Shown here piece by piece: positions 1-7,620 of a DNA stretch of 17,440 nt. The translations under genes were made by a program, and so were the position numbers. Each line of letters starts with the position of its first letter. Position 1 is the first letter of the stretch. The stretch comes from Pseudomonadota bacterium (GTDB taxonomy: Bacteria > Desulfobacterota > Anaeroferrophillalia > Anaeroferrophillales > Anaeroferrophillaceae), in contig DQWO01000171.1 of assembly GCA_011042595.1 (NCBI GenBank), positions 1 to 17,440 of the forward strand, read 5' to 3'. The notes beneath the pieces are model-generated. The model saw only the letters and a list, made by a program, of their open reading frames with translations, made no database searches and was not told the origin of the DNA.

Positions 1-51
1 AATGAGCGAGCGCCATGCCGGAACATCCTTCAAACTAATTTTTTTTCAGCC
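1..51. repeat. Partial copy of REP/MITE-like palindromic repeat, cut by the window edge
   Basis: Bases 1-28 match 1943-1970 with a single mismatch (C for A at position 11). The similarity continues, less exactly, through a T-rich stretch to a shared CAGCC at 47-51, which corresponds to 1986-1990. In both cases the repeat lies just downstream of a minus-strand gene (pilS here, pilC there) in the same orientation. Only one arm of the element is inside the window; the palindromic core would lie to the left. Confidence 0.75.
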
Positions 52-62
52 ATCTTCTTTAC

Positions 63-1787
63 CTATTCGGCAGCCGGCCTCAAGTCTTCAGGATTATTTT
101 GGGGCAGGGTGACCACCGTCCGGGCGCCCGGTCCAGGTTCCAGGTTATGGATGCTGATGGTGCCGCCGTTAAGCTTCAGCAGCTGAAAAACGATAAACAG
201 GCCGAGGCCGGTTCCTTCCTTTTTGGTAGTGAAGAAGGGTTCGAAAATATTTCCGGCCACTTCATCCGGAATCCCGGGGCCATCGTCTTCAATGATGATC
301 TCGATGACTGGTTCACTGTTTTTCCCGTAACCGGCGGGATTTTTCTTTACTATACTGTTGAGTTTAATACTGCCATGTTCTCCCACTGCTTCGATGGCAT
401 TCTTGTAGAGATTCCAGAATACCTGCTTGATTTGATCAGGATTTCCGCTAACCAGCTGTTCTTCCGATTCAAAAATTTCCGCGAAGCAGATTCGGGGAAA
501 CTGGTTGCGGAACAGGAAAATTATATCTTTAAGCATAGCCGGCAGGTTAATGGTTTTCTGCTCCCGGCTGTCCTGGCGGGCAAAGGAGAGGAAATCGCTG
601 ATCAACCGGTTAAGCCTATCGGATTCCCGCAAAATAATCTGCATTAATTTGGCATGGGTTGGATCTTCCAGCTTAAGTTCGTTGTGCAGCATTTCCACCG
701 AGCCGCGGATGGCGGCCATCGGATTCCGGATTTCATGGGCCATGCTGGCTGAAAGTCGTCCCAGTACCGCCAGTCGGTCGGCAATTTTCAGCTGCTGTTC
801 AATCTTTTTCAATTCGGTCAGGTCCTGAAAAACAACGATTTTCCCCAGCTGTTCACCGGTTTCGTTTTCCAGGTCAGTGATGGAGTAGCCGAGGGTCAGT
901 CGCCTGCCGGCCGGGTGGCGATAGTCAAGCTCATGGCGAAGTAGGGTCTTTCCTTCCTGTAATTCCGGCAGGTCTGGCAGCAGTACCGCCAGCGGGCGTT
1001 TCAGCACCGAGGACAGAGAGCGGCCAAGCAGTTGTTCTCCGGCCTTGTTCAGCGAAATGATCGTCATATGATTGTCAATGGTAAGCAGACCGCTGTCAAT
1101 TGATTGGACAATATGATCACTGATGCGCTTGATTTCCGCCAGGTCGCTTTCCTTCTGTTTCAATGCCTCCCGGGTTTTCTGGTGTTCCCGGGTGATCAGC
1201 CGGAGAATGAAGGCAAAAATGAGAAATGATGCCAGCCGGAGAAAAAGGGCGGAAGCAAAAGTGCCGCGGGCATTGGCTGCCAGCAGCGGCAGGGCCAGGA
1301 TATCGCTTGCCGGGGGAAGAAAGTGACAAATGATGACCGCTGGATATAAAAGGCAGCAGAGGAGCAGTAATGCCAGATTCTTCTGCCGCTCGAGAAAGAG
1401 CGAGCTGCCGAGGATGATGAAATAGTACAGCGGAAAAAAAAGGCTGTAGAATCCTCCGGTCAGCAACAGCAGGATGCTGATCAGAATGACATCAATGGCC
1501 AGCTGGACGAAGATGAAGCGTTGTTGATTGACCTTTTTGTAGAGCAGTACCGTGTAGATGATGGTGATTAGATAGACAAGGGCAATGTACAGATAGAGGG
1601 AATAGGAAAGGGGAACGCTGTTGTCAGGCCAGGTAAAATCAAAAAGAATCAGGATTCCCAGCAGGATGGTGACCAGAGAAATTCGGAAGGCCAGGAGAAT
1701 TTTGATTTTTTTGCTGCCGCTTAAATCGGGAACATTGTTATCGGGGACAGCAATGAATGCTGTCCCCATCTTTTTTTCTGTCCCCAT
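63..1787 (-). CDS. pilS: PilS-type membrane sensor histidine kinase
   Basis: Predicted inner-membrane sensor kinase that would autophosphorylate on His and pass the phosphate to a PilR-type sigma-54 activator controlling pilin expression. The N-terminal part (about residues 29-200) has roughly six hydrophobic segments, followed by a short coiled-coil linker (203-228), a PAS-like domain (about 225-325), a HisKA H-box with the phospho-accepting H351 (MAHEIRNP), and a HATPase_c domain with N-box (N463 in YKNAIEAV), G1 (DDGPGIP, 501-507), F-box (FEPFFTTK, 515-522) and G2 (GTGLGL, 525-530). Length (574 aa) is close to known PilS proteins. It lies 255 bp downstream of pilC on the same strand, the usual place for pilS; the pilR partner would be left of base 1. 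The first residues ([10 protein letters not shown]) are encoded by a repeat, and a second in-frame ATG lies at 1767-1769, so the exact start is uncertain. The kinase call is firm; the PilS assignment rests mainly on context. Confidence 0.88.
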
Positions 1788-1788
1788 C
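1743..1788. repeat. GGGGACAG inverted/direct repeat at the start of pilS
   Basis: A perfect 10-bp inverted repeat (1743-1752 against 1758-1767, 5-nt loop) is followed by a direct repeat of CTGTCCCCATC (1760-1770 and 1778-1788) separated by seven T. Both candidate ATG codons of pilS lie within these copies. The arrangement resembles a small dispersed repeat inserted at the 5' end of the gene rather than ordinary coding sequence. Confidence 0.7.
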
Positions 1789-1841
1789 TACAAACCTTTT
1801 TAACTCAATTTTCTGACTTGCATTGCCAGGGTCATATTGCC

Positions 1842-1970
1842 GGATGTTCGGGCTTGGCTCATAGCGGTATTGGCCGCCGAACGAATCGCACGATGTGATT
1901 CGCGGCGGACGCCTCGGAAGCCGGCCATGGACGGCCGGCGAGAATGAGCGAGAGCCATGCCGGAACATCC
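1842..1970. repeat. 129-bp nested palindromic REP/MITE-like element
   Basis: The ends are imperfect inverted repeats: GGATGTTC-GGC-TGGCTC at 1842-1860 pairs with 1952-1970 at 17 of 19 positions. Inside are two further hairpins: CCGCCG-AA-CGAATC (1874-1887) with GATTCGCGGCGG (1897-1908), and a perfect 7-bp stem GCCGGCC (1920-1926) with GGCCGGC (1933-1939) and a 6-nt loop. The right arm recurs at bases 1-28. No coding sequence is convincing here; it fills most of the pilC-pilS gap. Confidence 0.8.
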
Positions 1971-1985
1971 CTGGAAATTTATTTT

Positions 1986-2018
1986 CAGCCGTGTCTGCCG
2001 ACAGGCAGGGCTGTTTTT
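1986..2018 (+). terminator. Hairpin with T-tract, oriented on the plus strand, in the pilC-pilS gap
   Basis: Stem CAGCC (1986-1990) pairs with GGCTG (2009-2013), and inner stem CTGCC (1995-1999) with GGCAG (2004-2008), loop GACA, then TTTTT at 2014-2018. It has the form of an intrinsic terminator for plus-strand transcription, although the genes on both sides are on the minus strand. Read on the minus strand the hairpin is followed by an A-rich tail, not a U-tract. It may be fortuitous or may stop antisense transcription. Confidence 0.45.
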
Positions 2019-2042
2019 ATAGCAACTCAGAAAGTTGAGTTT

Positions 2043-3251
2043 TTAATGCACCACTGAGCCCAGTTGGAAGATCGGCAGATACATGGCGACGATCATGGTT
2101 CCCAGTATCGTGCCCAGGAAAACCATCATCAGCGGCTCGATCATTGAAGTCAGGGCACCCACGGCGGCATCCACCTCATCATCGTAGAAATCGGCAATCT
2201 TGTTGAGCATGTCATCCAGGGCGCCGGTGGATTCCCCCACCGAAATCATCTGCACTACCATGGGCGGGAAAATACCGCTGTCCCCCAGCGGTTCGGCAAT
2301 GGTTTTCCCCTGACTGATACTGTCTTTAGTCGCCAGGATGGCGTTTTCAATAATGATATTGCCCGCGGTTTTGGCCACAATTCCCAGTGAGGTAAGGATA
2401 GGCACGCCACTGGAGATCATCGTGCCCAGGGTGCGGGTGAATTTAGCCACCGCCACCTTGCGCAGCAGGATGCCGAAGACCGGCAGCTTGAGAAATAGCC
2501 GGTCAAAGAAGGTCCGGCCTTTGGTGGTTTTATAGGTCTGTCTGAAAGCAATGACCACAATAATCAGGCCGATAATCATGAGCAAGACATTGGTGCGCAT
2601 GAAGTGACTGATATTGACCACCACCTGGGTCAGCCAGGGCAGGTCGGCGCCAAAGCCGGAAAACATCTTCTGGAAAGACGGAATAACAAAAATCATCATG
2701 ATGGCGACAACGATAACCGCAACCGTCATCACTGAGGCCGGATATACCAGGGCTCCCTTGACCTTTTTCTTCAGTTTCATGTTCTTTTCCATGAAAAAGG
2801 CCAGGCGGTTGAGAATGACATCCAGGGCGCCGCCCATTTCTCCGGCATCTACCATGTTGCAGTACAGGGAATCAAACACCTTGGGATGATGGCGCAGGGC
2901 CTCGGCCAGGGTTTCACCCTTTTCGACATTTTCCTTGATGGTGATCAATACCTGCTGGAATTCCTTGTGGTCCTGCTGTGATGACTGGATTTCCAGACAC
3001 TGGATAATCGGCAGCCCGGCATTAATCATGGTGGCAAACTGCCGGGTGAAAACAACCACGTTTTTTTCCGGCACCCGGCCTTTAAGAAAAGGCAGGGTAA
3101 TATTGATCTCCTTCGGTTTCTTTCTGACTTTAAGTTGGGTCAGTCCTTTTTTGCGCAGGCCGAGGATGACCATGCTGTCGGACAGGGCTTCAATTTCTCC
3201 CTTCACCTTTTTGCCCTGCCGGTCCTTGCCTTGCCACAGAAAAACAGTCAT
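2043..3251 (-). CDS. pilC: Type IV pilus inner-membrane platform protein PilC
   Basis: PilC is the inner-membrane platform on which the extension and retraction ATPases act to insert or withdraw pilins. The 402-aa protein shows the two T2SF (GspF/PilC) repeats: FTRQFATMINAGLPI to GEMGGALDVIL (about 68-147) and FTRTLGTMISSGVPI to GESTGALDDML (about 271-349). Hydrophobic segments sit near 172-192, 221-236 and 372-392, as expected for three membrane passes. The length is normal for the family. It starts 8 bp after the pilT stop, with an AGGAGG ribosome binding site that abuts the pilT TAG, so the two are almost certainly cotranscribed and probably translationally linked. Downstream lies the 255-bp repeat-rich gap before pilS. 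Confidence 0.96.
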   Translation of the reverse strand: MTVFLWQGKDRQGKKVKGEIEALSDSMVILGLRKKGLTQLKVRKKPKEINITLPFLKGRVPEKNVVVFTRQFATMINAGLPIIQCLEIQSSQQDHKEFQQVLITIKENVEKGETLAEALRHHPKVFDSLYCNMVDAGEMGGALDVILNRLAFFMEKNMKLKKKVKGALVYPASVMTVAVIVVAIMMIFVIPSFQKMFSGFGADLPWLTQVVVNISHFMRTNVLLMIIGLIIVVIAFRQTYKTTKGRTFFDRLFLKLPVFGILLRKVAVAKFTRTLGTMISSGVPILTSLGIVAKTAGNIIIENAILATKDSISQGKTIAEPLGDSGIFPPMVVQMISVGESTGALDDMLNKIADFYDDEVDAAVGALTSMIEPLMMVFLGTILGTMIVAMYLPIFQLGSVVH

Positions 3252-3259
3252 AATACCTC

Positions 3260-4330
3260 CTAAATAGCCAGGTTGCCGAGCATCTGGCGCAGTTCTGTCG
3301 GATCATTGCTTTTGCCCAGCGCGTCGGTAAAGCTGATCAATCCCCGCTGGTACAGATTGGCCAGCGACTGGTTCATGGTCTGCATGGCGAATTTTGCTTG
3401 TCCCACCTGCATCTGGGAATATATCTGGTGGACTTTATCTTCCCGGATCAGGTTGCGGATCGCCGGATTGGGGATCATGATTTCCATGGCCATGACCCGG
3501 CCCTTACCGTTGCTGCGAGGCAGCAGCTGCTGGGAAATTACCCCTTCAAGGACAAAAGAGAGCTGGGAACGGATCTGGGGCTGCTGATGTGAAGGGAAAA
3601 TATCAATGATCCGGTTGATGGTCTGGGCGCAGCTGTTGGTATGCAGGGTGGCCATGGTCAGATGGCCGGTTTCGGCCACCGTCAGTGATGAGGCCACGGT
3701 TTCCAGATCCCGTAATTCACCAACCAGGACCACGTCCGGATCCTGACGGAGAATGTAGCGCAGGGCCTGGGCAAAGGTCTCAGTATCTGATTTTATTTCC
3801 CGCTGGTTGACGATGCATTTTTTGTGTGGATGGACAAATTCGATGGGATCTTCAATGGTGATGATATGTTCGTGGCGTTCACGGTTGATCTGATCGATCA
3901 TGGCCGACAGGGTGGTGGTTTTACCGCTGCCGGTGGGGCCGGTTACCAGGATCAGTCCTGAAGGTTTTTTGGTCAGTTCCTTGATGATCGGCGGCAGCCC
4001 CAGCTCTTCAAATGTCTTGATTTCAAAGGGAATGGCCCGAAAGGCCCCGGCTACCGTGCCGCGCTGAACAAAGACGTTGGCCCGAAAGCGGCTTAAGCCC
4101 TTGATGCCGAACGACAGGTCCAGTTCGTTTTCTTCCTCAAAACGATGCTTCTGGGTGTCCGTGAGAATGCTGTAACACATCTGCTTGGTGTCGGTAGGCG
4201 TCAGAGGTGGCAGGTCCATGGGGTAGAGTTTGCCGTCGATCCTGAGCTGCGGTGGTGTTGCCGAGGTAATGTGGAGGTCCGAAGCACCTTCATCGTACAT
4301 GGTTTTGAGTAGTTGATGCAATGTTGCCAT
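3260..4330 (-). CDS. pilT: Type IV pilus retraction ATPase PilT
   Basis: Hexameric cytoplasmic ATPase that powers pilus depolymerisation (twitching). The 356-aa sequence has an N-terminal PAS-like region, Walker A GPTGSGKT (131-138), Asp box (ITIEDPIEF, 157-165), Walker B (DPDVVLVGELRDLET, 197-211) and His box (GHLTMATLHT, 222-231). The AIRNLIRE motif at 290-297 is the PilT hallmark needed for retraction and separates it from PilB. It has no N-terminal MshEN domain and no tetracysteine, again unlike PilB. The start ATG is preceded by a GGAG-like site. pilC follows after 8 bp; upstream the gene is separated from pilB by a small four-helix-bundle gene and repeat arrays, an interruption of the common pilB-pilT-pilC order. 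Confidence 0.97.
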   Translation of the reverse strand: MATLHQLLKTMYDEGASDLHITSATPPQLRIDGKLYPMDLPPLTPTDTKQMCYSILTDTQKHRFEEENELDLSFGIKGLSRFRANVFVQRGTVAGAFRAIPFEIKTFEELGLPPIIKELTKKPSGLILVTGPTGSGKTTTLSAMIDQINRERHEHIITIEDPIEFVHPHKKCIVNQREIKSDTETFAQALRYILRQDPDVVLVGELRDLETVASSLTVAETGHLTMATLHTNSCAQTINRIIDIFPSHQQPQIRSQLSFVLEGVISQQLLPRSNGKGRVMAMEIMIPNPAIRNLIREDKVHQIYSQMQVGQAKFAMQTMNQSLANLYQRGLISFTDALGKSNDPTELRQMLGNLAI

Positions 4331-4345
4331 GTAATTTCACTCCGT

Positions 4346-4382
4346 TCTAGCTATCAGCGTTCAGCTGTCAGCTTTCAGCTTT
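4346..4382. repeat. Heptad repeat array, overlapping the end of the four-helix-bundle gene
   Basis: On the minus strand this reads as consecutive 7-nt units AGCTGAA, AGCTGAC, AGCTGAA, CGCTGAT, AGCTAGA. The last codons and the TGA stop (4361-4363) of the four-helix-bundle gene are made of these units, and the array then runs through the short gap to pilT. Confidence 0.8.
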
Positions 4383-4720
4383 TTGATGAAAGTTGCCAGC
4401 ATGCGTTTTATTTCAATGATATCAATATTCAGCTTTTGGTAATCAGCTTTTTTAATAAATCCTAAATCATTGGCCAACAGTAAATGATATTCAACTTCAC
4501 TTGCTGATCCCATAGCAAAAGTTAGAAAACGAGCCAATTCGGCATCACTGTTTCTTCCACATCCTTCTGCTATATTGGTTGGTATAGATGCTACGGCTCT
4601 CCTTAACTGGCTGGTTAAACAATAAAGCTCTTCCTGGGGGAAAATCCTGGTGTATCGGTAAACTGTCAGTGTCAGCCGATGGGCCTTTTCCCAAACATTT
4701 AGCTTTTTGAAATCTTTCAT
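4361..4720 (-). CDS. Four-helix-bundle protein (S23/23S rRNA intervening-sequence protein family)
   Basis: Small 119-aa protein of the four-helix-bundle family first met in 23S rRNA intervening sequences (PF05635/TIGR02436 type). The diagnostic stretch is SQLRRAVASIPTNIAEG (37-53), followed by FLTFAMGSASEVEYHLLL (65-82). Members form pentameric helical bundles; their cellular role is not established, and this copy is not inside an rRNA gene. It sits between pilB and pilT, is visibly richer in A+T than its neighbours, and is bracketed by heptad arrays (4346-4382, 4731-4744, 4857-4898), which suggests a recently acquired cassette. The final residues KLKADS and the stop are encoded by the repeat itself. 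I see no good ribosome binding site before the ATG. Confidence 0.9.
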   Translation of the reverse strand: MKDFKKLNVWEKAHRLTLTVYRYTRIFPQEELYCLTSQLRRAVASIPTNIAEGCGRNSDAELARFLTFAMGSASEVEYHLLLANDLGFIKKADYQKLNIDIIEIKRMLATFIKKLKADS

Positions 4721-4730
4721 GGTTATAGAT

Positions 4731-4744
4731 GTCAGTGTTCAGCT
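4731..4744. repeat. Two-unit heptad repeat upstream of the four-helix-bundle gene
   Basis: GTCAGTG then TTCAGCT, the same TCAGC-type units as the array at 4346-4382, lying 10 bp upstream of the four-helix-bundle start codon. Short, so supported mainly by resemblance to the neighbouring arrays. Confidence 0.45.
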
Positions 4745-4856
4745 TTTAATTTAATGTTTTCAGCATGTTTTTTCTTTCAACGAAATCTGAGCCCGGTGAA
4801 AAATTTTTTATGAACTCAAAATATTTGCGATATATTACATGCACGTCATTTTTTTA

Positions 4857-4898
4857 GCTGACTGCTGACTGCTGACCGCTGAGAGCTAACAGCTAAGG
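4857..4898. repeat. Six-unit heptad repeat array next to the pilB stop
   Basis: Six consecutive 7-nt units on the plus strand: GCTGACT, GCTGACT, GCTGACC, GCTGAGA, GCTAACA, GCTAAGG. The right-hand units pair with the 3' end of pilB to form a perfect 13-bp inverted repeat (4887-4899 against 4906-4918). The array is in opposite orientation to the one at 4346-4382. Confidence 0.85.
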
Positions 4899-4918
4899 AT
4901 TCTAGTCCTTAGCTGTTA
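4887..4918. other. 13-bp perfect inverted repeat spanning the pilB stop codon
   Basis: 4887-4899 is the exact reverse complement of 4906-4918, with a 6-nt loop holding the pilB TAG. One arm is the last pilB codons, the other is the end of the heptad array. No T-tract follows on the minus strand, so it is not a classical intrinsic terminator, but it could protect the 3' end of the mRNA. Confidence 0.75.
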
Positions 4919-6611
4919 CCCTCAATACCTCCCTGAAGCTGGTAACCCCATCCAGGACTTTGCTCAGTCCGCTCTGACGCAGGGTTTTCATCCCGTTTTT
5001 GATTGCCATGTTTTTGAGCTCAATGGTGTTGGCCTCATTGACTACCGCATTTTTCAACTCCTCGGTCATCGGCATGACTTCATAAAGGGCAATCCGTCCT
5101 TTGTAGCCGGTATTATTGCAGTCGTTGCAGCCTTTACCCATGTAGCAGGTGGCCTCGGCCGCCACTTCCTCCTTCATGCCGCTCTGGACCAGGGCTTTGA
5201 CCGGGATGTCCGCGGGCTCCCGGCAATTGGGGCAGATTTTCCGGGCCAGCCGCTGGGCCAGGACCAGGTTCAGGGATGAAACGATTAAAAATGGTTCAAC
5301 TCCCATATTTATCAGCCGGGTTACCGTGCTGGGTGCGTCATTGGTATGCAGGGTCGAGAGAACCAGATGACCGGTGAGGGCCGCTTTGATGCTGATCTCA
5401 GCCGTTTCCAGATCCCGCATTTCACCCACCAGAATAATATCCGGATCCTGGCGCAGGAAAGACCGCAGGGCCGCGGCAAAGGTCAGCTTGATCTTCTCCC
5501 TGATCTGCACTTGATTAACCCCTTGCAAGTTGAATTCCACCGGATCTTCAGCGGTCATAATATTATCTGAAACTTTATTCAGTTCGCTGAGGGCGGAATA
5601 AAGGGTGGTGGTTTTGCCGCTGCCGGTGGGTCCGGTTACCAGGACCATGCCGAAAGGCTGGTAAATGGCTTCTTTTACGTGTTCAAGGGGCGTTTCTTCA
5701 AACCCCAGCTTAGTCATATCCAGCTGGAGATTGGACTGATCCAGCAGGCGTAAAACAATCTTTTCGCCGAAGAGAGTTGGCAGTACTGAGACCCGGAAAT
5801 CCATGGTCTTGCCCTTGCCGACTTTCATCTTGATGCGGCCATCCTGGGGCAGCCGCCGTTCGGCAATGTCCAGCTCCGACATGATTTTGACCCGGGAGGT
5901 GATGGCATTTTTCAGCCTCATGGGTGGTTTCATCATCTCGTAAAGAACCCCGTCAATCCGGTAGCGGACCCTAAACATCTTTTCATAGGGTTCCAGATGG
6001 ATGTCGCTGGCGCCTTTGCGGATGGCGTCCACCAGGATGTGGTTGACCAGGCGGATAACCGGCGCATCCTCGGTTTCCTTTTTCAGCTCCGAGACATTCA
6101 GTTCATCTTCTTCCTGAATCAGCTCCATTTCGCTGTCATCGAAGGTGGACATGACATCTTCAAGCATAGACGATGAATCAAAGAGCTTCTCAATGGTTCC
6201 TTTGATCATCGTTTCCGAGGCCACTACGATTTCAACATTGTAACCGGTGATGAACTTTATGTCATCGATGGCGGAGATATTAGTGGGGTCGCAGGTGGCG
6301 ACAATCAGGGTTGATCCCACCCGGTTGATGGGTATGGTCATATATTTATTGATCAGGTCGTTGGGAATCAGGGTGGCGACCTGATCATCGATCTTAAAAT
6401 CATTCAGGTTGACTGCCGGCACCCCGTACTGGACACAGAGGAAATTAATCAGGTCATCTTCACTGATATAGCCGAGCTGGACCAGTTTGGAGCCGAGCCG
6501 GCCGCCATTCATTTTCTGTTCCTGCAGGGCCTGATTCAGCTGGGCTTCGCTGATCTGCTTGGCGCTGACCAGCATTTCCCCCAGCCGTTTATTTTTGAGA
6601 CTCATATGCAT
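4902..6611 (-). CDS. pilB: Type IV pilus assembly (extension) ATPase PilB
   Basis: Cytoplasmic hexameric ATPase that drives pilus polymerisation through PilC. The 569-aa sequence begins with an MshEN/T2SSE_N-type domain (about 7-150), followed by an acidic linker (150-182), then the GspE/PilB core with Walker A GPTGSGKT (327-334), Asp box (TAEDPVEF, 353-360), Walker B (DPDIILVGEMRDLET, 389-403) and His box (GHLVLSTLHT, 414-423). A zinc-binding tetracysteine, CPNC (460-463) and CNDC (495-498), is typical of PilB/GspE and absent from PilT. Two in-frame ATGs lie six bases apart (6609-6611 and 6603-6605); neither has a strong ribosome binding site, and MSLKNKRLGEML is the more family-like beginning. 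The stop codon lies in the loop of a 13-bp inverted repeat. Confidence 0.97.
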   Translation of the reverse strand: MHMSLKNKRLGEMLVSAKQISEAQLNQALQEQKMNGGRLGSKLVQLGYISEDDLINFLCVQYGVPAVNLNDFKIDDQVATLIPNDLINKYMTIPINRVGSTLIVATCDPTNISAIDDIKFITGYNVEIVVASETMIKGTIEKLFDSSSMLEDVMSTFDDSEMELIQEEDELNVSELKKETEDAPVIRLVNHILVDAIRKGASDIHLEPYEKMFRVRYRIDGVLYEMMKPPMRLKNAITSRVKIMSELDIAERRLPQDGRIKMKVGKGKTMDFRVSVLPTLFGEKIVLRLLDQSNLQLDMTKLGFEETPLEHVKEAIYQPFGMVLVTGPTGSGKTTTLYSALSELNKVSDNIMTAEDPVEFNLQGVNQVQIREKIKLTFAAALRSFLRQDPDIILVGEMRDLETAEISIKAALTGHLVLSTLHTNDAPSTVTRLINMGVEPFLIVSSLNLVLAQRLARKICPNCREPADIPVKALVQSGMKEEVAAEATCYMGKGCNDCNNTGYKGRIALYEVMPMTEELKNAVVNEANTIELKNMAIKNGMKTLRQSGLSKVLDGVTSFREVLRVTAKD

Positions 6612-6621
6612 ATCTTTTTTG

Positions 6622-6649
6622 AGCTGTTAGCCGTTAGCTATTAGCGGTT
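6622..6649. repeat. Four-unit heptad array between aroE and pilB
   Basis: Four 7-nt units on the plus strand: AGCTGTT, AGCCGTT, AGCTATT, AGCGGTT. On the minus strand, the direction of aroE and pilB, the units read CTAAC/CTAAT and give TAA triplets in all three frames. It lies 10 bp upstream of the pilB start and about 60 bp downstream of the aroE stop. Confidence 0.75.
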
Positions 6650-6712
6650 TGTTGAACCGGCAACAGCTTGTGATGGTTGATGCATGCAAGCACTGGTTGT
6701 GCCGGGCGTTCA

Positions 6713-7588
6713 TCAAATTTGGGACCGTAAATCTTTAAAAGCCTTTTCGTAGAGCTCTTCCGCCTCGGTCAGGGAAAACTGATCTCCCATCCAGATAAGA
6801 AAACTTCTCATGGCCTGGCGGACGAGCATTTCCAGGCCATCAATTCGCGTCCAGCCAGCCGGCGCTGTTTTTCGCAACCCGGCGGAGCCGTAATTGATGG
6901 TATAATAAATCGCCTGGCCGCCATCCCTTAGCAGCCATTCGGGCGGGTTGAAAGGTATGCTGCCCGGGAGGGTGTCAATGACCATGTCCGGGATTTTGGC
7001 GGCTGATTGCCGCTGTCCATCCTGAAAAAAGTCCTCCAGCTGCCTGGCTTTGAACCGGGTTTCGGGAAAGAACCGGCCAAAACGGCCAGCCATTGCCACT
7101 GCTTTTTCAAATGTTCGGTTGAAGATTTCGATTTCTTTACAATTATTTTCCCCCAGGGCGTAGAGAACGGCCCTGGCGGAACCGCCGCTTCCAAGGACGG
7201 CAATCCGCTGGCCGGCCGGATTCAGCTGATGGCGCTTCAGGGAGTCGGCAAAACCGCTCCAGTCGGTGTTGGCTCCAAACAACCGCCCATCCCGGATGCT
7301 GATGGTATTGACCGCCCCGATATGGCGGGCGGCATCATCCTGTTGGTCCAGATATTTAAAGACCGCTTCCTTGTGGGGGATAGTAACATTGACGCCGCTG
7401 ATGTTAAGGGCCTGGAGACCGGCAATTGCAGCCTCCACCTGGGACGATGATACCGGGAAGGGCAGGTAGACGGCATCAATCTCCGCCAGGCGAAAGACAA
7501 TGTTATGAATTTTCGGTGAAAGAGAATGGTTTACCGGCTTTCCCATAATTCCATAAATTAACGTTTCGCTGGTGATATGTTTCCACAT
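6713..7588 (-). CDS. aroE: Shikimate dehydrogenase (NADP-dependent)
   Basis: Reduces 3-dehydroshikimate to shikimate with NADPH in aromatic amino acid biosynthesis, in the cytoplasm. Length (291 aa) fits the family. Visible motifs: the shikimate-binding SLSPKIHN (22-29), NVTIPHK with catalytic Lys73 (67-73), NTDWSGF with the paired catalytic Asp109, the glycine-rich NADP site GSGGSARAVLYAL (133-145), an NRT adenine-phosphate clamp (157-159), and the C-terminal DGLEMLVRQA with Q258. It is the first gene of the minus-strand block, 101 bp ahead of pilB; the link is positional, not functional. The start is supported by GAAGGG about 9 nt upstream. A TATAAT box lies about 40 bp upstream. Confidence 0.96.
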   Translation of the reverse strand: MWKHITSETLIYGIMGKPVNHSLSPKIHNIVFRLAEIDAVYLPFPVSSSQVEAAIAGLQALNISGVNVTIPHKEAVFKYLDQQDDAARHIGAVNTISIRDGRLFGANTDWSGFADSLKRHQLNPAGQRIAVLGSGGSARAVLYALGENNCKEIEIFNRTFEKAVAMAGRFGRFFPETRFKARQLEDFFQDGQRQSAAKIPDMVIDTLPGSIPFNPPEWLLRDGGQAIYYTINYGSAGLRKTAPAGWTRIDGLEMLVRQAMRSFLIWMGDQFSLTEAEELYEKAFKDLRSQI

Positions 7589-7620
7589 TTCATTGATCCC
7601 TTCTTCATGTTTGCTTAATG

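Noticed and set aside
99..647. 182-codon plus-strand frame
   Set aside because: It is the shadow of the pilS kinase domain, whose motifs are all intact on the minus strand.
1738..1968. 76-codon minus-strand frame in the pilC-pilS gap
   Set aside because: It is made of the palindromic element and the pilS-start repeat, giving an Arg/Pro-rich peptide with no sign of selection as protein.
1788..2042. tRNA or small RNA gene in the hairpin-rich gap
   Set aside because: The stems form nested inverted repeats rather than a cloverleaf, and no acceptor stem or T-loop GTTCRA pattern is in place.
4857..4898. CRISPR-like array
   Set aside because: Units are 7 nt in direct contact with no spacers; there are no cas genes in the window.
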